Made by a program: the position numbers and the translations under genes. This document shows positions 7,596 through 16,904 of a DNA stretch of 64,000 bases, piece by piece. This DNA comes from Dictyobacter aurantiacus (GTDB lineage Bacteria; Chloroflexota; Ktedonobacteria; Ktedonobacterales; Ktedonobacteraceae), in NCBI RefSeq assembly GCF_003967515.1, contig NZ_BIFQ01000001.1, forward strand, positions 5,766,001-5,830,000. The letters run 5' to 3'. The notes below the pieces were generated by a model. It was given only the letters and a program-made list of their open reading frames with translations, was not told the DNA's origin and did not search any database. Each line of letters starts with the position of its first letter. Within the stretch, counting starts at the first letter, position 1.

Positions 7596-8429
7596 CTAAG
7601 TCATTAATGTCCTCAATTTTGCCGCGGAGTCTTCCTGGGGCAGAGGCGTATAGACGACCATCTGTAGTTCGGGCTGTTCAGGCATGGGAAACACCGTGGA
7701 GTGCAGGGCCATGCGACCAACCAGGGGATGATTGATCTCGTTGAGGCCGCTGCAATCCAGCATAATGTCGTGCTCGGACCACCAGGCACGAAACTCGGAG
7801 CTGTCGCGCAGCAACTCGGCGATCAGCTCGTTGAGCCATGGATCATCGGGATAGCGATCGTATGTCGCGTGCAGAGAGGCCAGGCAGGCTCTTGTATCAT
7901 GTTCCCAGTGGATGCGAAAGGTGCGCGAGGAGGGATGCATGAAATGAAACCAGAGAGCATTGCGCTCTCTCTCGCTGCGGGTAGCATAATCGCCAAAGAC
8001 GCGCCGGGCGCTTTCATTCCATCCCACCACATTTACGTATTTATCGAAGAGCAGTGCCGGATAAACAAAGCCATCCAGAATAGTTTGCGCGGTTGTGGTC
8101 GGCATATGCTGTTCGTGGACTGGTTCATCGCGTGCTGGAAGTGGATCATGGGCCAGGCGAAACAGGTGGCGGCGTTCCTGAGCGTTGAGCTGCAGGATGG
8201 ATGCCAGGCGCTCCAGCACCTGGTCGGAGACCTGTATATCGCGGCCCTGCTCCAGCCAGGTGTACCAGGAGACGCCCACGCCCACCAATTGGGCAAGCTC
8301 CTCTCTTCTGAGGCCAGGCGTGCGCCGTCGTTGAAAGGTCGGGAGGCTAAACTGCTCTGGCTGTAGACGAGCGCGCCGATGCTGTAAGAAATCGGCCAGC
8401 CCCGCGCGGCGTTTAACTCTTTCTCTCAT
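7596..8429 (-). CDS. XRE-family regulator with MmyB-like ligand domain
   Basis: A 277-aa regulator. The helix-turn-helix at about residues 10-75 includes RTPGLRREELAQLVGVGVSW and an LEQGRD segment, the hallmark of this subfamily. The C-terminal part (about 105-270) fits the MmyB-like PAS-type ligand-binding domain, with VGWNESARRVFGD and a WSEHD segment. In family members this domain is thought to bind fatty-acid-like ligands. It is the first gene of a probable two-gene operon with the methyltransferase at 6858. AAGGGAAAAGAG precedes ATG 8429. Confidence 0.87.
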   Translation of the reverse strand: MRERVKRRAGLADFLQHRRARLQPEQFSLPTFQRRRTPGLRREELAQLVGVGVSWYTWLEQGRDIQVSDQVLERLASILQLNAQERRHLFRLAHDPLPARDEPVHEQHMPTTTAQTILDGFVYPALLFDKYVNVVGWNESARRVFGDYATRSERERNALWFHFMHPSSRTFRIHWEHDTRACLASLHATYDRYPDDPWLNELIAELLRDSSEFRAWWSEHDIMLDCSGLNEINHPLVGRMALHSTVFPMPEQPELQMVVYTPLPQEDSAAKLRTLMT

Positions 8430-8609
8430 CTCTTTTCCCTTTATTCCGGCGAGGGCAGGCTCGCGAGGAAGCTATCACTGTTCAGACATATGATACAACA
8501 CACTCCTGGTTAAAGCACAGGCGTTACAGCATACTATCCCTATACCGGTTTCCGGTATGCGAGTGAATTGTTGATAAACTGTATGGCAGTGATCTGCCGG
8601 GAGAATATG

Positions 8610-9611
8610 ATGCAGCAGAGAGATGAAGTGAACCAGCCATTGCACGTTCCCGCAGCGCGTGCGCGTACGCTGCGGGAACGTGTGGGAGTATACATTCAGG
8701 CGGGAGATAGCGTTGAGGCGATTAGCAGGATACGTGAGGCTGAGCAGGCGGGCGTAAGGCAGGCCTGGATGGCTATGGGAGGGGCGGGCTTCGCTGATGT
8801 ATTGACTGTGCTGGCGGCAGCCGCCGTCCAGACCGAAGAGATTATGCTGGGAACCGCGATTGTGCCTGCTCCTACGCGCCATCCACTGGTGATGGCGCAG
8901 CAGGCGCTGGCCATGCATGATCTCGCCCCCGGGCGCCTGCGCTTAGGAATTGGCCCTGGCAATCCACTGTACCTTGAGGGCCACTATGGTTTGCGACAGA
9001 GTGCGCCCCTGAGCTATCTCAAGGAGTACCTGGAGGTGCTGCGCGGCGTATTGTGGGAGGGAAGGATCAACTACCAGGGGGAATTTTTCCAGGTGACCGA
9101 TACCTTGCCGCGCACCGCTCCGCTGCCCCTGGTGATCTCGGCGCTGGGCCTGAAAGCGTTTCGACTGGCGGGTGAGGGTGCGGATGGGGCTCTCGCCTCG
9201 CTGTGTCCCGTTCCCTATCTGCTGGAGCAGGCATTGCCGGCCTTGCGCGCCGGAGCCGAAGAGAGGTCGCGTCCGTCTCCTCCCATTATCGCCTGCTTAC
9301 CGGTCGCCCTCAGTACGAATGAAGAGGCGGTCAATAGCGCGGTGCGGCGGTTGATACAGCAGCTGGCGCAGGCGGGCGCGCACGCTCGTATGTTTGCTCA
9401 GGCTGGTTGGGCTACTGCTGTGCAGGGCAATGAGGCCGCGTTGCAGGCCCTGGCGCGGGAACTTGTGATCAGCGGCGACGAGGTGACGGTGCGCGATCGT
9501 CTGCACGAGCTGCTGGCGCATGGTGTGGATGAACTGCAGCTTTTACCCATACCCATCGCCGATGAGCCCATGGAGCGACGACAATTGCTCCGTGTGATCG
9601 GCTCCTTATAA
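8610..9611 (+). CDS. LLM-class flavin/F420-dependent oxidoreductase
   Basis: A 333-aa luciferase-like TIM-barrel protein. The LGTAIVPAPTRHPLVMAQQA and LAPGRLRLGIGPGNP segments are typical of F420-dependent members of the bacterial luciferase family, which move hydride from reduced F420 or FMN. Which cofactor is used cannot be seen. It is close in sequence to the gene at 29334 and likely a paralogue. Two adjacent ATG codons occur; ATG 8610 has GGGAG with a 6-nt gap, whereas 8607 has only 3. A 15-bp hairpin lies in codons 12-25. Confidence 0.85.
   Translation: MQQRDEVNQPLHVPAARARTLRERVGVYIQAGDSVEAISRIREAEQAGVRQAWMAMGGAGFADVLTVLAAAAVQTEEIMLGTAIVPAPTRHPLVMAQQALAMHDLAPGRLRLGIGPGNPLYLEGHYGLRQSAPLSYLKEYLEVLRGVLWEGRINYQGEFFQVTDTLPRTAPLPLVISALGLKAFRLAGEGADGALASLCPVPYLLEQALPALRAGAEERSRPSPPIIACLPVALSTNEEAVNSAVRRLIQQLAQAGAHARMFAQAGWATAVQGNEAALQALARELVISGDEVTVRDRLHELLAHGVDELQLLPIPIADEPMERRQLLRVIGSL
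8643..8682 (+). repeat. hairpin inside the 5' coding region
   Basis: The arms CACGTTCCCGCAGCG (8643-8657) and CGCTGCGGGAACGTG (8668-8682) pair perfectly with a 10-nt loop. It sits about 33 nt after the start codon of the LLM gene, where stable structure often affects translation. Confidence 0.6.
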
Positions 9612-9999
9612 CATCAAACGTGGGTGTTGACACAGTAAAGGAAGTAAGAAGAAAAGAGAATGTATCAGCGCAAACGAGGACGTCGTGAGCAGCATCAATG
9701 CCCCAAACACGAAACGCCCGTGTAGCGGCGACCTTCAATGGTCGCCTGGACCGCGAGCGCCAGCGATTGCGGTCCCCCGTTCCCGGCCGGTTCGGTCCCT
9801 CATGAATAACATCTTGCCCAACGTGGTGCCCATAAGTAACGTTCGCTTTTGGGTTCGCGTGTGGAAAGTTCGCGCGCGGGTACCACGTTTGCCGGCGTAG
9901 GCGCCACGAGAAGCGGTATCGTGCGGGTACGGGGCCGCAATCGCTGGCGCTCGCGGCCGGGCGACCATTGAAGGTCGCCGTTACAGTAACATTCCTGGT
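9612..9999. other. 388-bp intergenic repeat region
   Basis: No gene is seen. The centre is a composite repeat: two nearly identical inverted arms at 9722-9777 and 9929-9983, with a block between them that recurs at 18459-18600. Convergent genes flank it. Confidence 0.7.
9722..9983. repeat. inverted pair of REP-like elements (family B)
   Basis: The arm at 9722-9777 starts with GTAG followed by the stem GGCGACC/GGTCGCC. The arm at 9929-9983 is its inverted copy, with GTAA in place of GTAG. About 50 of 54 positions match. The block 9851-9983 resembles 18459-18600. The arrangement is like bacterial interspersed mosaic elements. Confidence 0.75.
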
Positions 10000-11403
10000 T
10001 TATTGGCCGGGCTTGATGTTCTGGTTGACATGGAACAGATTGCTCGGATCGTATGTGGCTTTGATCTGCGTCAGCCGGGCGTAGTTGTCGCGGTAGGCTG
10101 ATTGTACGGTATCGGTGCCTTCGTCCATCATCATGTTGATGTAGCCTCCGCCAGCCGAGTAGGGGTGCAGGGCCATCCAGTAGTCTCTGGCCCACTGGAT
10201 CATGCGCTGATTGTTGCTGGGATCGGGATCGACGCCGACGATGACTTCGGCGAAGCTGGCGTCGCGGTAGCTGAAGGCGGTATCATTCGGGTCCGGGCGA
10301 TGGGCCGCTCCGTTGATCGGGTAGAGGTGCATGGTCGAGTGCATCGTGGGCAGTTGCGCGCCGTACTTTACGTGCAGATCGATGGCTTTAGCGGGCAGGT
10401 TGTTGAAGAAGTCAGTCTTCCAGTACCATTGCAGACCTTTGGGATAGAGCGCGTCGAAATGGGTCTGCAGCTGCGGCCAGGGAATGGGTCCGGCGAAATC
10501 TACCGCCGGTGGGATGGCGGTGCGAATTGGCTGCAGGGCCGCTTCGGCCTCCTCCAGTGCTCCGCTGAAGCACCAGACGATGGCGCACATCTTCTGCAGG
10601 TGAAGATGTTCCGGGAATGGGGGCGCCGGCGGCACGGTGATAAAGGCGAACCAGCCGTTGATATCCTCGGGCGCATCGGCGATGAAGTCGCACCAGAACT
10701 TCATGACCTCGCTCGCCTGCTCAAAGGGCCACAGCATTGGTCCACCATAGACTGTGCTGATGGGGTGTAGCTGGAACAGAAACGAGGTGACGACGCCGAA
10801 ATTGCCGCCGCCGCCCCGGATAGCCCAGAACAGGTCGGGATGCTCGTCGGCGTTGGCCGTGACGAAGCTGCCATCGGCGAGTACCATATCGACGCCGAGC
10901 AGGTTGTCGATCGTCAGACCGTATGTGCGCGAGAGGTAGCCGATACCGCCGCCCAGGGTCAGCCCACCGACGCCAGTGCTTGAGATAAAGCCGCTGGGCG
11001 TCGCCAGTCCGAAGGGATGGGTAGCATGATCCACATCGCCCCAGGTGCAGCCGCCCTCGACGCGAACCGTACGCCCCACGGGATCGACGCGGGTCCCCTT
11101 CATAAGTGAGAGATCGATAACCAGGCCATCATCGCAGGTGCCGAGGCCGGGTCCGTTGTGGCCGCCACCGCGCACGGCCAGTGTCAACTGCTGGTCGCGC
11201 GCAAAGTTGACGGCGGCCATCACGTCCGCGACATCCATGCAGCGCGCGATCAGCGCGGGATGTTTGTCGATCATACCATTGTAGACATGGCGGGCCTGCT
11301 CGTAGCCGTCATCACCGGGACGCAGCAATGGGCCACGCAGTTGAGCTACCAGTTTTTGAACCTCCGCCTCCTCCAGGGTGACGGTTGTGTTATATTGTTG
11401 CAT
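10000..11403 (-). CDS. FAD-binding BBE-type oxidoreductase
   Basis: A 467-aa flavoenzyme of the PCMH/berberine-bridge family. The FAD domain includes VRGGGHNGPGLG and VEGGCTWGDVDHAT. The His in the first and the Cys in the second are the residues that bind FAD bicovalently in this family. The C-terminal BBE segment is HPYSAGGGYINMM to DPSNLFHVNQNI. Family members oxidise sugars, alkaloid or polyketide intermediates; the substrate here is unknown. Open frame extends to 11574, but ATG 11403 has AAGGAGA upstream and starts the conserved part. The 3' end adjoins a family-B repeat. Confidence 0.87.
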   Translation of the reverse strand: MQQYNTTVTLEEAEVQKLVAQLRGPLLRPGDDGYEQARHVYNGMIDKHPALIARCMDVADVMAAVNFARDQQLTLAVRGGGHNGPGLGTCDDGLVIDLSLMKGTRVDPVGRTVRVEGGCTWGDVDHATHPFGLATPSGFISSTGVGGLTLGGGIGYLSRTYGLTIDNLLGVDMVLADGSFVTANADEHPDLFWAIRGGGGNFGVVTSFLFQLHPISTVYGGPMLWPFEQASEVMKFWCDFIADAPEDINGWFAFITVPPAPPFPEHLHLQKMCAIVWCFSGALEEAEAALQPIRTAIPPAVDFAGPIPWPQLQTHFDALYPKGLQWYWKTDFFNNLPAKAIDLHVKYGAQLPTMHSTMHLYPINGAAHRPDPNDTAFSYRDASFAEVIVGVDPDPSNNQRMIQWARDYWMALHPYSAGGGYINMMMDEGTDTVQSAYRDNYARLTQIKATYDPSNLFHVNQNIKPGQ

Positions 11404-11762
11404 CGTCTTTTTCTCCTTGCCTGCCTGTACCGTTTCAAACAAAGCGGAACAAGCCCCAATACGTTCAACATACCATGCTGGCCCACCTTTGAGAGGGGAA
11501 GATGGTCTCGTTGGTGGAACGTGCGCGCCCGGGCACAGGGCCGCTTCGCAGCCAAGCCGGGGCAAGCCCGGCACCTACGACGATCTTCATTTGCGATGTT
11601 GCTGGAGCGGACCGGGTGTCAACTCTTGATACAACCAGCATAGCATCGTGGGTGTTATGACACCGTTTGGTAGCAGGAGGGAAAAAGTTGTTTTCTCTAT
11701 GAAGGATAATGCCGGCTCGTTAGCAAAGCGTTAATCTGGAGGCCCTGTGTGTTATAGACTGG
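11404..11762. other. intergenic region between two minus-strand genes
   Basis: This 359-bp gap holds a family-A REP-like element (11521-11581) and otherwise plain sequence. No further gene was found. The promoter of the flavoenzyme gene must lie here, but I could not assign it. Confidence 0.5.
11521..11581. repeat. REP-like element, family A
   Basis: The stem GCCGGG/CCCGGC with a GCAAG loop lies at 11556-11572, followed by ACCTACGA. On the minus strand this reads GTAG then the hairpin. The left part CGGGCACAGGGCCGC is shared with other copies. Confidence 0.8.
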
Positions 11763-14700
11763 CTATAACCGTGTGAGGAGTAGCCTGGCCGCCTGGAGAT
11801 CCGGCGTATCGAACCCTTCGCTGAACCAGTTGTAGATGTTCTGAAGCTGGTGCTTTGCCTCGTCTGATCGCTGCCGATCGCTCCACAGACGCGCCAGGCT
11901 CATCGTCGCGCGCAGCTCCAGTGAGCGGGCCTGCTGTGACCGCGCGATATCGATTGAGTGCAGGAAGGCCGCCTCGACTTCGCTATCATCGGCGTGCTGG
12001 GTGCGCAGCAGTTCGCCGCGCAGCCGCTGGATTTCGGCGTCCCACCAGCGCTCGTTGTGGGCGTGCGCCTCCGCCAGCGCCTCATCGATGGTTGCCAGTC
12101 CCTCTTCCACGCGCCCGGCTTTGCCATAGACCTGCGCGAGCAGCGAGAGGTAGTAGGGCAGACGCAGGCGAGCGCCCGGCGCTTTGAAGGCGTTAATCGA
12201 ATCACGCAGGTGTCTGATATGCCCCTCATCGGGCTGTTCGCTGGCCAGTGCATGGTTGACCAGGATGCTGGCCCAGCTACGATAGTAGGTAGCCTGGTAT
12301 TGTGTGGCGAGCGCCAGCGCCTGCCTGGCCTGTTCTCCGGTGATCGCGCTGCTGGCGCGCAACTGCTGCAGCAGGGCCAGATAGGCCGCCACCAGCGCCT
12401 GGTTGAACGGCTGATCCAGATCCTGCACCAGCTTGACGGCGTCGAGTCCACAGTTGAGCGCCTGCTGAGGATAGCCCAGGCACCACAGCGCATGCGATTG
12501 CCAGGCCCGTGCGTGCGCCGCATAATTTGATCCCTGCGATTCTTGAATATGGCGGATTTGATCGGGATCATCGGTGGCGATGATCCTGGCAAGCTGCTCG
12601 CTGGCCTCACTGATGCTGCCCATGTGCATGCGTACCCCGGCCAGCATCATGTCGGCGAACAGCGGCGGCGCGGCGCCAAGCGAGCGCCGATACAGGGTAT
12701 GCAACTCATCAGAGGTTTCCAGCACTTTTCCCAGCCGGGCCTGTACGACATAGACCGATTGTAAGCCATACAGCGCCTGCGCCCGTTGCGTGTCGGCGCC
12801 GATGATATCACACAGCGCCAGAGCGCGATCGAGAACACCTTCCAGTTCCGGCGCGGTCCAGCCCCTGGTCACTCGATACAGTGGTGCCAGGGCCAGCTGC
12901 AGACTCAGTTCCTGCTGATGGCGCTTCGCGCCGGAGGGCAGGAGGGCGAGCAATTCCAGACTGTGCACGAGCAGGCTGATGGCATCCTCATTCGCGTACA
13001 CACGCTGCGCCACGGCCGCCGCGCGCTGGTAACAAGGAAGCGCCTGCTCAATCATACCCGCACGCTCATAATGCCACGCGATCTGACCGCTAAGCGCATC
13101 GGAGTCTGAAGCCGAGATGGTCTCCAACGCCTGCACGATGCGGTGATGGAGCAGGCGGCGCTGAGGCGCGCTGATCTCGGCGTATGCTACCTCGCGCAGC
13201 TTATCATGGGTAAAATCATATGTGTTCGTGCCATGCTCGCGCACGATGCGCTTGTGCCAGAGCTCATCCAGTGCACACACAGTGTCCTCGCTATCCGTGT
13301 TGCCTGCTGCTAACAAGAGGTCGAGCGTGAATGCGCGCCCAATGGCTGCGGCCAGTTCAACCAGCCGGCGAGCTGAAGGTGAGAGCTGCCAGAGGCGTCC
13401 GACGAGTACCGCGTGCACGCGAGGAGGAAGCGTTTGTGTACCCTCAAGCGGCGATTGCCTATCAGGGTGAGGCGCCTCAACTGGATCAGCCGGTACGTTT
13501 CCCTGATTGGCCCGTACCGTTTCGACCACGAACAGCGGGTAGCCCTCCGTCTCATGGAATAAGCGTAACCCCTCCTCCACGTTCAGCTCACGTTTTGCTA
13601 CCTGTGAGGCCAGCTTCGCCGTCTCCGCCGCGTCCAGCGGCTCAAGTGGGATCTCTGTCACAGGCATGCTCGCGCGCAGATGCAGCAAGAAGGCATGCAG
13701 GGGATGGCCTGGCGGCAGTTCTTCCTCGCGGGCGCAGCCAACGATGAGCAGGCGTGTTCTGGGATCGAAGCGCAGCAGAAAATGCAGCCATGCCAGCGTC
13801 TCTTGATCGCACCACTGCAGATCATCCAGCAGCAGCACGATTGGCTGCCGTGCGCGGAGTACGGCGCGAGCCAGCGCCTCGAAGAAGCGCAGGCGCTGCC
13901 CATACTCGGTCACTGGCTCATAGCGCGGCAGTCCCGGCTGTTCCTCTAGCAGTTCGGGCAGGAGCCGTACCAGCTCGGTCAGCCAGACCCGATCGAGTTG
14001 CCTGAGCGGCGCGCGCAGCCCCTCGCTCCTGAGCCATTCCGTAACCGGCGCCAGCGAGAGCTGTCCCTCCGCGGCATAGGAACGCGCCTTCGCGGTGACC
14101 ACGTCCTGCTGGCCCGCCCACAGCAGGAACTCCTCGGCTAACCGTGATTTGCCCACGCCCGCCTCGCCGGTCACCAGCACGAAGTGAGGACCTTCAGCGG
14201 TGACGCGACGCCAGGTATCGTGCAGCTGTTGCCACTCGCGCGTGCGCCCAATCAGCAGCGGAGGAGCGGTGGATAATGCTTGCTGGACGCTGATCTGCCT
14301 CGTGGGTGTCTGTTGCCGCAGGAGTTGCTCATAGGCAGCGCGCGTCGCCGGATCGGGATCGATCCCCAGCTCTTGCTGTAAGGTGGTGACGCAGGTGTGG
14401 TAGACGCGCAGCGCGCTGGCGCGATCGTTATTGAGCGCGAACAGCTGCATCAGGCGCCGATAGAGGCTTTCGGAGAGCGGATCGAGTCCGAGTAAGCGCT
14501 GAGCGTAGTGGATGGCGGCGCTTATGTCCCCCTGATCTTCATGAAATTGGAGCAGCTGTTCGAGCGCCTGCTGATGGCGCAGGCGCAGCCGCTCGCGCTC
14601 AGGCACGATCCATTCATCATAGCAGCCGGGCAGTAACTCGCCGCGATACAGGGCATCGGCCTGCTTAAGGGCGGTCTGGAGTGCCTGCTGGTCATCGTGC

Positions 14701-15050
14701 CGCGCGTCCGCGAGCACGAGTGCGTGTTCGAACTCCGCCACATCGAGATAGAAGGGCGTCGCGGGATGCCAGTGCAGCATATGCATATCGGTGGAGAGGA
14801 AGTGATCGACCGGCGGAAAGGCCTGGCGCAGCTGGTGCAGCAGCTGCCGCAGGTTATTGCGCGCCTGGGACTCGGTAGCATCGGGCCAGAAAAGGAATGC
14901 CAGATGCTGGCGCTGCTGTGGAATATCGTGGTGCAGCACCAGGTAAGCCAGCAAAGATTGCAGGCGCAGGGTGGTGAGGCTGGTTACCTGCTGATCGTTG
15001 TAGATCAGATTAAAATCGCCGAGCAATCGAATGTGAAGAGCTGGCTCCAT
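11763..15050 (-). CDS. BTAD-AAA-TPR transcriptional regulator
   Basis: A 1095-aa protein of the AfsR/SARP-like class. Residues 1-90 resemble the winged-helix effector domain and about 95-245 the all-helical BTAD domain (YRGELLPGCYDEWIVPERERL). A nucleotide-binding domain has Walker A GEAGVGKS near 295-302 and Walker B PIVLLLDDLQWCD. The last 500 residues are TPR-like helical repeats. Family members are ATP-dependent activators of secondary metabolism or stress genes, with the ATPase as a switch. A GTG lies 15 nt upstream, but ATG 15050 has GGAG with a 6-nt gap. No target operon can be assigned. Confidence 0.88.
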   Translation of the reverse strand: MEPALHIRLLGDFNLIYNDQQVTSLTTLRLQSLLAYLVLHHDIPQQRQHLAFLFWPDATESQARNNLRQLLHQLRQAFPPVDHFLSTDMHMLHWHPATPFYLDVAEFEHALVLADARHDDQQALQTALKQADALYRGELLPGCYDEWIVPERERLRLRHQQALEQLLQFHEDQGDISAAIHYAQRLLGLDPLSESLYRRLMQLFALNNDRASALRVYHTCVTTLQQELGIDPDPATRAAYEQLLRQQTPTRQISVQQALSTAPPLLIGRTREWQQLHDTWRRVTAEGPHFVLVTGEAGVGKSRLAEEFLLWAGQQDVVTAKARSYAAEGQLSLAPVTEWLRSEGLRAPLRQLDRVWLTELVRLLPELLEEQPGLPRYEPVTEYGQRLRFFEALARAVLRARQPIVLLLDDLQWCDQETLAWLHFLLRFDPRTRLLIVGCAREEELPPGHPLHAFLLHLRASMPVTEIPLEPLDAAETAKLASQVAKRELNVEEGLRLFHETEGYPLFVVETVRANQGNVPADPVEAPHPDRQSPLEGTQTLPPRVHAVLVGRLWQLSPSARRLVELAAAIGRAFTLDLLLAAGNTDSEDTVCALDELWHKRIVREHGTNTYDFTHDKLREVAYAEISAPQRRLLHHRIVQALETISASDSDALSGQIAWHYERAGMIEQALPCYQRAAAVAQRVYANEDAISLLVHSLELLALLPSGAKRHQQELSLQLALAPLYRVTRGWTAPELEGVLDRALALCDIIGADTQRAQALYGLQSVYVVQARLGKVLETSDELHTLYRRSLGAAPPLFADMMLAGVRMHMGSISEASEQLARIIATDDPDQIRHIQESQGSNYAAHARAWQSHALWCLGYPQQALNCGLDAVKLVQDLDQPFNQALVAAYLALLQQLRASSAITGEQARQALALATQYQATYYRSWASILVNHALASEQPDEGHIRHLRDSINAFKAPGARLRLPYYLSLLAQVYGKAGRVEEGLATIDEALAEAHAHNERWWDAEIQRLRGELLRTQHADDSEVEAAFLHSIDIARSQQARSLELRATMSLARLWSDRQRSDEAKHQLQNIYNWFSEGFDTPDLQAARLLLTRL

Positions 15051-15290
15051 GATGATCTCCGGCACTGACCACTGTTATTCGAGAGGGATCCTTCCAGATG
15101 AACCAGTGTGCGGGTACGTATTGACAACGAAGGTATTGCTGCTGGTATTGATATTCCAGATACCGAACATGAGCATACAAGACGAATCTCCATGCAAAGC
15201 ATACACTATTTGGTGACTGCTGACAATTCGTTGCCCGTCGTTCTGTGGCATCGTTTTAAATGGTAGGTGTCGGGCAGCCTGGCAGGAGCG

Positions 15291-16019
15291 TTAGTGTGAG
15301 TCCCATTTCTGCAGCCACCAATCCTGGTGGGGCATGGTGGAGTTCTGGCAGGCTGCTAATATCGCTGGCAGGTCCAGCGGGATGCGGCGCAGGTCGATGC
15401 TCAGGCGACCCTGTTCAACGATCAGCACGCCGTATTCGGCCCAGCGCACATGCTGGTTGTCCGGTAGCTCTGGACTACCCGCATTGACCCCGGGCAGGCC
15501 GATGCTGCCGACATTGACGAGGTGAGCGTCGCGATAGCGGCGCATCATCTGGATGTGGGTATGCCCGCCCACCATCACTGCCGCCGAGTGACCTGCCAGC
15601 ATCTTCTCCACCGTCGCTTCGGGGGTGACGGCGGCGATCACATCGTCAAACGAGCGCGGCGAGCCATGATAGCAGAGGAGGGTGCGGCCCTCATCGAGAG
15701 GGAGCGCGAGCCAGGGTACAAATGAGCGCAGGTAGTCGCGATCCTCATGTGTCAACTGTTCTATGCACCAGCGCGTGATAGCGCGCAGCGTCTTTGTATC
15801 CGACGCACTATCTCCCATCAGCCAGGCGTCCGTGTTACCGAGCACGACCGGGCAGCCGAGCTGGCGCAGCCGCACGATAACCTCGTGCGGCTGCGGTCCC
15901 AGCGCCGCCACATCTCCCAGGCAGATGATGTGATGAATGGATTCTCGGGCCAACTCTCGCAACACTGTTTCAAGAGCGACCAGGTTCCCATGAATATCCG
16001 CGATCAATGCAATGCGCAT
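15291..16019 (-). CDS. metallophosphoesterase, YfcE/MJ0936 type
   Basis: A 242-aa calcineurin-like phosphoesterase. Metal-binding motifs are visible in order: DIHGN (residues 8-12), GDVAALG, GNTD in place of the commoner GNHD, a YHGSP segment and GHTH. These coordinate two metal ions that cleave phosphoesters. The likely substrates are small phosphodiesters or monoesters. Start ATG 16019 is preceded by AAAGGATCGCGG. It follows the tandem HxlR gene with a 20-bp gap and may be part of the same transcript. Confidence 0.85.
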   Translation of the reverse strand: MRIALIADIHGNLVALETVLRELARESIHHIICLGDVAALGPQPHEVIVRLRQLGCPVVLGNTDAWLMGDSASDTKTLRAITRWCIEQLTHEDRDYLRSFVPWLALPLDEGRTLLCYHGSPRSFDDVIAAVTPEATVEKMLAGHSAAVMVGGHTHIQMMRRYRDAHLVNVGSIGLPGVNAGSPELPDNQHVRWAEYGVLIVEQGRLSIDLRRIPLDLPAILAACQNSTMPHQDWWLQKWDSH

Positions 16020-16039
16020 CCGCGATCCTTTCGTTCAAG

Positions 16040-16729
16040 CTATAGCAAGAGTGTTGATTTCTCTTCCTGGTCGTTCAAGCGTTTGGTTGTTTCATCGTGT
16101 ACTGGCCACTCATACTTGATGCCGATCTGCTCGCAGCACCATCGTCCCCATGCATACATCTGGCGCAGCATCGGCTCTGAGCGTCGTCCTGGCTCCGAAA
16201 GTTGATACACTTTCCGGGGAGAGCCCGGCATGGCCTGATGGTGAAGCACCCCCATATGCTCTAGCTCGCGCAATTGGAGCGCGAGTACCTGCCGGCTCGC
16301 CTGTGGAAGGAGCCGCTGCACGTCACTGAAGCGTTTGGGTCCGCTAAGCAGATGATACCAGATCCAGAGCTTCCATCTGCCTCCCAGGCTCACAAGCCAA
16401 TCGTACTGTGGGCTGATCTGCTTACTGTACCACTTCCCCCATGTCTCCATCTGGCACAGCAGGGGCTTCAAGCTCCATCCCAGTTCCGTGAGTGCATACT
16501 CCACTCTGGGGGGCGCCTGGTCATAGACCCGGCGTTGAATGAGGCCGATCTGCTCTAACTCACGCAGCTGGATCGTAAGCATCTGCCGACTGACCTCGGG
16601 CAGCAGCCGCTGCAAGGCGCCGAAACGCCTGGTGCCGCCGAGCAAATGATACAATATCCAGAATTTCCATTTGCCTCCAAATCCATCCCCGCCAAGTGGA
16701 CATACGATAGTCTTCTTCTGCCGAGACAT
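16040..16729 (-). CDS. tandem HxlR-type winged-helix regulator
   Basis: A 229-aa protein with two HxlR domains in one chain. The first covers about residues 5-100 (GGKWKFWILYHLLGGTRRFG, then ELEQIGLIQRR). The second covers about 115-215 (GGRWKLWIWYHLLSGPKRFS, then ELEHMGVLHHQ). HxlR proteins are normally single-domain dimers of about 110-130 aa, so this is a fused pseudo-dimer. Longer reading frame exists upstream, but ATG 16729 with GGGAG about 8 nt before it starts the domain. It lies directly upstream of the phosphoesterase gene and diverges from the hydrolase at 16905. Confidence 0.85.
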   Translation of the reverse strand: MSRQKKTIVCPLGGDGFGGKWKFWILYHLLGGTRRFGALQRLLPEVSRQMLTIQLRELEQIGLIQRRVYDQAPPRVEYALTELGWSLKPLLCQMETWGKWYSKQISPQYDWLVSLGGRWKLWIWYHLLSGPKRFSDVQRLLPQASRQVLALQLRELEHMGVLHHQAMPGSPRKVYQLSEPGRRSEPMLRQMYAWGRWCCEQIGIKYEWPVHDETTKRLNDQEEKSTLLL

Positions 16730-16904
16730 AGGATCTGCTCCCTTGCAAAATACGTCAAATAAAATTGCGTACTTGTATACATTCCTCTTCATCTATAGAC
16801 TCATTGTAACAAACAAGACAGGCCAGCTACAAGGAACAACACATTTATATCCTGTTCAACCGGTTATGTAAGAACAAGAACATTTAAAGAGGGTGAGGAA
16901 TAAG

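Noticed and set aside
9722..9983. Insertion sequence with terminal inverted repeats
   Set aside because: The 54-bp arms enclose only about 150 bp without a frame, and each arm is itself a REP-like element found singly elsewhere.
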